From contig DGFM01000042.1 in the NCBI GenBank assembly GCA_002391675.1, forward strand, positions 1 to 9,048: a stretch of 9,048 nt of DNA. Reading direction: 5' to 3'. The translations under genes were made by a program, and so were the position numbers. Shown here in pieces: positions 7,801-9,048 of this stretch. Position 1 is the first letter of the stretch. Each line of letters opens with the position of its first letter. The stretch comes from Cloacimonetes bacterium UBA3900. GTDB taxonomy: Bacteria; Cloacimonadota; Cloacimonadia; Cloacimonadales; Cloacimonadaceae. Below the pieces are notes generated by a model, which worked only from the letters and a program-made list of their open reading frames with translations, made no database searches and was not told the DNA's origin.

Positions 7801-8686
7801 CTTCCCAGGGGGTGTGATGAAATAGGTCTTTTTTGAGCTGGCTTTCATCCACAATGGGCAGGGAAGGGTGAATGCGACCACCTCCCGCAGACACCACCAC
7901 CGGTTTGAGTGTGGGGTGAGTCTGCCAATCAAAGCTGTGCATCTGAACGCTGAATTCTATCTTGCCGGTGAGGTCTCTAATCTGCTGGCAGGCAAGCTGG
8001 TAGGCCACGTTGAACGCGTGGGTCTGATGTCTGGAAGGATCGCTAATCGAGCTATTATTGCTATTGCCCGTTATCAACGCTTCGCGTCCCGCACCCGCAA
8101 TGAAGAGGAACCTCGCATCCCACAAAAGCATGGCTTCCAGAGCGATGATGGGCGAAGGATAGTCGTCACAGGGATGCACGGCGGAAATCATCATCTGCCT
8201 GGACGCTTTCGGATTGAAGATGTACAGGCCCCAGCCATAATCAAAACTACCCTCCTCGATGATGGCGGCTTGATCGCTATTATTGTAGTCTATATCATCG
8301 TTTAGCAGCTCGCGCAGCATATAATATTCCCTGCCCTGGTCGGTATCATGAAAATGGATGAGCTCATAGGGCAGCTCATATTGCACGATCAGCGAATCTG
8401 CCCGGGGAAAATCCTGAGCCAGCCAGGCTTGAATGAGCTCGCCCCACTGCAGCAGGTCATCTTCACTGGGGTAGCGATAGTTTCCAAAGCCGGTGTTTTG
8501 TATATCCCAGGGTGCATAATGATTGTTTGCGACAGGCGTACCCTCCACCAAATGAGACACCCAATTGTCATAGCCGCAATTTGGCTCTATACCATATAGA
8601 AAGCCGCGAATGGAGCCAACTTCTACGCTCATGGCACTCAGAGCGCAGGAGAGCAACAGGGCCAAAATGACGAGTATCCTTCTCAC
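4856..8686 (-). CDS. Large secreted multidomain protein with possible N-terminal hydrolase domain and C-terminal T9SS/FlgD-like sorting module
   Basis: Exported protein of 1276 aa (numbered from the GTG at 8686), substrate unknown. Residues 1-20 form a signal peptide (MRRILVILALLLSCALSA). Residues 20 to about 330 are a globular domain with clustered His/Asp: HPCDD (171-175), AGAGREA (197-203), SDPSRHQTH (215-223) and QMHSFDWQTH (248-257). It looks like a metal hydrolase, perhaps akin to N-formylglutamate amidohydrolase or poly-gamma-glutamate hydrolase folds, but I cannot place it. Two FN3-like domains follow (about 431-530, 531-630), then a beta-module (630-760), an Ig-like domain (about 776-865), a segment with two aromatic/GW-containing units (GFSILCVPVENW, GWNLVPN; about 870-1030) and a second copy of the beta-module (1040-1190). 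The C-terminal 85 residues match T9SS type A / FlgD-Ig sorting domains (YPNPF, YNIRGQRV, WDGRDQNN, GLYLIKI, FVKKVIKY), suggesting surface attachment or release. It has its own promoter and is not tightly linked to neighbours. GTG is chosen over TTG at 8716 because the latter overlaps the -10 box. Confidence 0.85.
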   Translation of the reverse strand: MRRILVILALLLSCALSAMSVEVGSIRGFLYGIEPNCGYDNWVSHLVEGTPVANNHYAPWDIQNTGFGNYRYPSEDDLLQWGELIQAWLAQDFPRADSLIVQYELPYELIHFHDTDQGREYYMLRELLNDDIDYNNSDQAAIIEEGSFDYGWGLYIFNPKASRQMMISAVHPCDDYPSPIIALEAMLLWDARFLFIAGAGREALITGNSNNSSISDPSRHQTHAFNVAYQLACQQIRDLTGKIEFSVQMHSFDWQTHPTLKPVVVSAGGGRIHPSLPIVDESQLKKDLFHHTPWEVLPENALGTHPAITIEDYYTVYSQVPIECEASGQAAVISTSAELPGYIYNRQMLFTEQPNIFDSYSPFFHVEMAELPIFLPQDQLSWQKFYGWDEVTERWIMSERWTQFIQCYSPWLEAMNEVLDDLLRMDDYLAPTNPDNFRVSSLGQDVFGLEWDRSYDYDFDSYEIIVTYQSEDEETEVIVDREVLPILARQSKTSAQLSFDGFGSPMLLRLRARDKHDRRSQETEEIFLFRPDPQLGSFQNVSIAPQTGSIVLSFDALFQNQAHYRIKRSVNGGTYEELATLPSVPSGNYQYEDTEVNTSSFYRYRIGVVLADNTQLWHHQTLAAQPLRPVKISLSRPQNGLVDRLIIGYNHYAKDSLDPLDIHKSPPATNQPYVWLASETEDPELHLSRDLRAPYDQLTGYKTWSLSARISMPNSDLVISSDIVQSGVEGDLLLWDEADDKWHDLRYSSYFWNNGNSFNRNFKLYWGFREPEIYFYDLPRQVAEAGSEIELTWQVINPSHLQNLELWMYDRSDSLLVDPLISPLQGSYTWQSPGTAFCGYRLMIKALDNEERLLRFLSPYLYDLVPPTVQVDIPAGFSILCVPVENWTANVGTDFPPGTNAWRLTPTHGWVMAYDLDSSEAYVLDCPTATSLTYSEDTRMQSFSKELQQGWNLVPNAHYHRYDLSQIQLIMDGEPYSYAELEERQLVSHKPYILTSRGWELVDEIQPNTGFLFQYFGSAPCSLLLDPQVLPSEHIVSPPKPWELMLSVYCGTRGRDGIQIGSSMRGSDSEITHIDSPKPYRFNNQGLQIYLSGPNDEVLQSKYKSPYPGAQATSKTWDIVIVKTLNHPLTIEADCSKMPQDFEAKLQLLDQSYPLVQGQSIQVDLPSGVFPGSIEVIGRSTHNLDECYLGLKVYPNPFCETITISWDDAKGPHKPKAQVYNIRGQRVCNLNISESSGKFTATWDGRDQNNRRTAKGLYLIKIEHSGRRFVKKVIKY

Positions 8687-8694
8687 GCATTTAT

Positions 8695-8698
8695 CCTC
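8695..8698 (-). promoter_or_regulatory. Ribosome-binding site that fixes the GTG start of the large secreted protein
   Basis: GAGG (within TGAGGAT) lies 8 nt before GTG at 8686-8684. Starting here gives a signal peptide opening Met-Arg-Arg followed directly by the hydrophobic core. The upstream TTG at 8716 would add an acidic decapeptide (HNDNED) ahead of it, has no such site, and falls inside the predicted -10 element. Confidence 0.6.
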
Positions 8699-8715
8699 AT
8701 TATCGTTATGAAGCA

Positions 8716-8744
8716 ATAATTTTGGAGGTCACTTCTCCTGTCAA
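8716..8744 (-). promoter_or_regulatory. Candidate sigma70-type promoter of the large secreted protein gene
   Basis: On the - strand, a perfect TTGACA (8744-8739), a 17-nt spacer and AATTAT (8721-8716; four of six matches). Transcription would begin near 8709, giving a leader of about 23 nt before the GTG start. The spacer contains a short interrupted inverted repeat (GGAG, 7 nt, CTCC; 8738-8724), which could be an operator but is short enough to be chance. Confidence 0.5.
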
Positions 8745-8837
8745 GCTATATGTTGCCAACCAGATCACAAGGTTGATTCACATCCGAGCGACAGTCGCCC
8801 TTTGCATCCGATTTCCAGGATTGAGCGGAGTTATAAT

Positions 8838-9008
8838 ATGGCTCAAGTTCAATTTGAGTGGGTGAAAAGTTTTACAGGAAGAGCAGAGCAGGATTTCCTC
8901 CAGATTTCAGGAGCATACAAAAAGTCTGACGAATACCCAAATAACTCCTACTGTTTTAGTAGGTATTCCGGGACTCACTTCGGCATCTGTACCGGTAGGC
9001 GTTTCTGA
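8838..9008 (+). CDS. Doubtful small hypothetical protein, 56 aa
   Basis: An ATG at 8838 has GGAG 7 nt upstream (GGAGTTATAAT before ATG) and opens a 56-codon frame ending in TGA at 9006-9008, divergent from the large secreted protein. The product (MAQVQFEWVKSFTGRAEQD at the start) is hydrophilic, with two Cys and no recognised motif, signal peptide or membrane segment. Against it: it is short, an inverted repeat covers codons 32-44, and no good promoter is seen upstream. The frame also extends upstream to a TTG at 8802. It may be real, a remnant, or chance. Confidence 0.22.
   Translation: MAQVQFEWVKSFTGRAEQDFLQISGAYKKSDEYPNNSYCFSRYSGTHFGICTGRRF
8931..8968. repeat. Compound inverted repeat (possible hairpin element)
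   Basis: An inner perfect 6-bp stem, CCTACT (8947-8952) and AGTAGG (8958-8963), closes a 5-nt loop GTTTT. An outer arm GAATA (8931-8935) pairs with TATTC (8964-8968), with an 11-nt unpaired stretch (8936-8946) on one side only. Alternatively, GAATACC (8931-8937) pairs with GGTATTC (8962-8968) as a 7-bp stem that excludes the inner one. No T-run follows on the + strand, so it is not a standard intrinsic terminator. It could be a REP-like repeat, a weak terminator or an mRNA structure. Confidence 0.5.
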
Positions 9009-9048
9009 AATATTTGACTTACGCTCTTGATTTCTGCAAACAAATCCG

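Larger units (their letters stand above)
8687..9048. other. Mostly non-coding right end of the window
   Basis: Beyond the promoter, the doubtful small frame and the inverted repeat, I see only minor structure. CATCCGA occurs twice as a direct repeat (8781-8787 and 8805-8811). There is a small palindrome, GCGA-CAG-TCGC (8788-8798), and an 8-bp palindrome, TACCGGTA (8990-8997). No tRNA, rRNA fragment, transposase remnant or riboswitch is recognisable. Confidence 0.45.

Noticed and set aside
8600..8686. Lipoprotein signal (LLSC) in the large secreted protein
   Set aside because: LLSC is a weak lipobox, and the sequence continues hydrophobically to ALSAMS, which fits signal peptidase I cleavage better. 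The C-terminal sorting module also implies a different anchoring route.
8832..8837. TATAAT as the -10 box of a + strand promoter
   Set aside because: No acceptable -35 element lies 16-18 nt upstream, and the box sits between the ribosome-binding site and ATG of the doubtful small frame, so it could not make that gene's leader.

Overview
The window reads as a bacterial chromosome segment of about even GC content, with five convincingly coding genes and one doubtful small reading frame. No tRNA, rRNA, CRISPR array or transposase is visible. The very large secreted protein ends in a type IX-like / FlgD-like C-terminal sorting module (YPNPF, then YNIRGQRV, then WDGRDQNN and GLYLIKI). That module is common in the Bacteroidota/Fibrobacterota side of the tree and in Cloacimonadota. 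Its FN3-like and beta-rich modules resemble those I recall from Cloacimonadota, so that phylum is my best guess, but it is an inference without any database comparison.

Left part, + strand (2-1684): the 3' part of a NifS/IscS-like cysteine desulfurase, cut by the window edge, is followed without a gap by a NifU/IscU-like Fe-S scaffold. Both are unusual. The desulfurase keeps its PLP lysine and sulfur-carrying cysteine but differs from IscS at several other active-site positions. The scaffold keeps all three cluster cysteines but carries a C-terminal domain that aligns with the MIP18/DUF59 fold and lacks that family's cysteine. Together they look like a small two-gene sulfur-mobilisation and cluster-assembly unit.

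Middle part, - strand (4739 down to 1702): a tightly packed three-gene operon encodes a DUF47/PhoU-like protein, a PiT-family permease and an AEC-family transporter. The first two abut with no gap, the last two are 2 bp apart, and a plausible sigma70-type promoter lies just upstream. DUF47-PiT is a known low-affinity phosphate (or related anion) uptake pair. Here both signature GAND motifs of the permease lack the aspartate. The AEC gene starts with TTG and ends 17 bp from the scaffold gene, so the two units converge.

Right part, - strand (8686 down to 4856): one gene of about 1276 codons encodes an exported multidomain protein. It has a signal peptide, a His/Asp-rich globular N-terminal domain that may be a metal hydrolase, two FN3-like domains, several beta-sandwich-like modules and the C-terminal sorting module. 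The longest frame starts with TTG at 8716, but the promoter and ribosome-binding site support a GTG start at 8686.

Right end (8687-9048): mostly non-coding sequence. It holds the promoter of the large gene, a doubtful 56-codon frame on the + strand and a compound inverted repeat.
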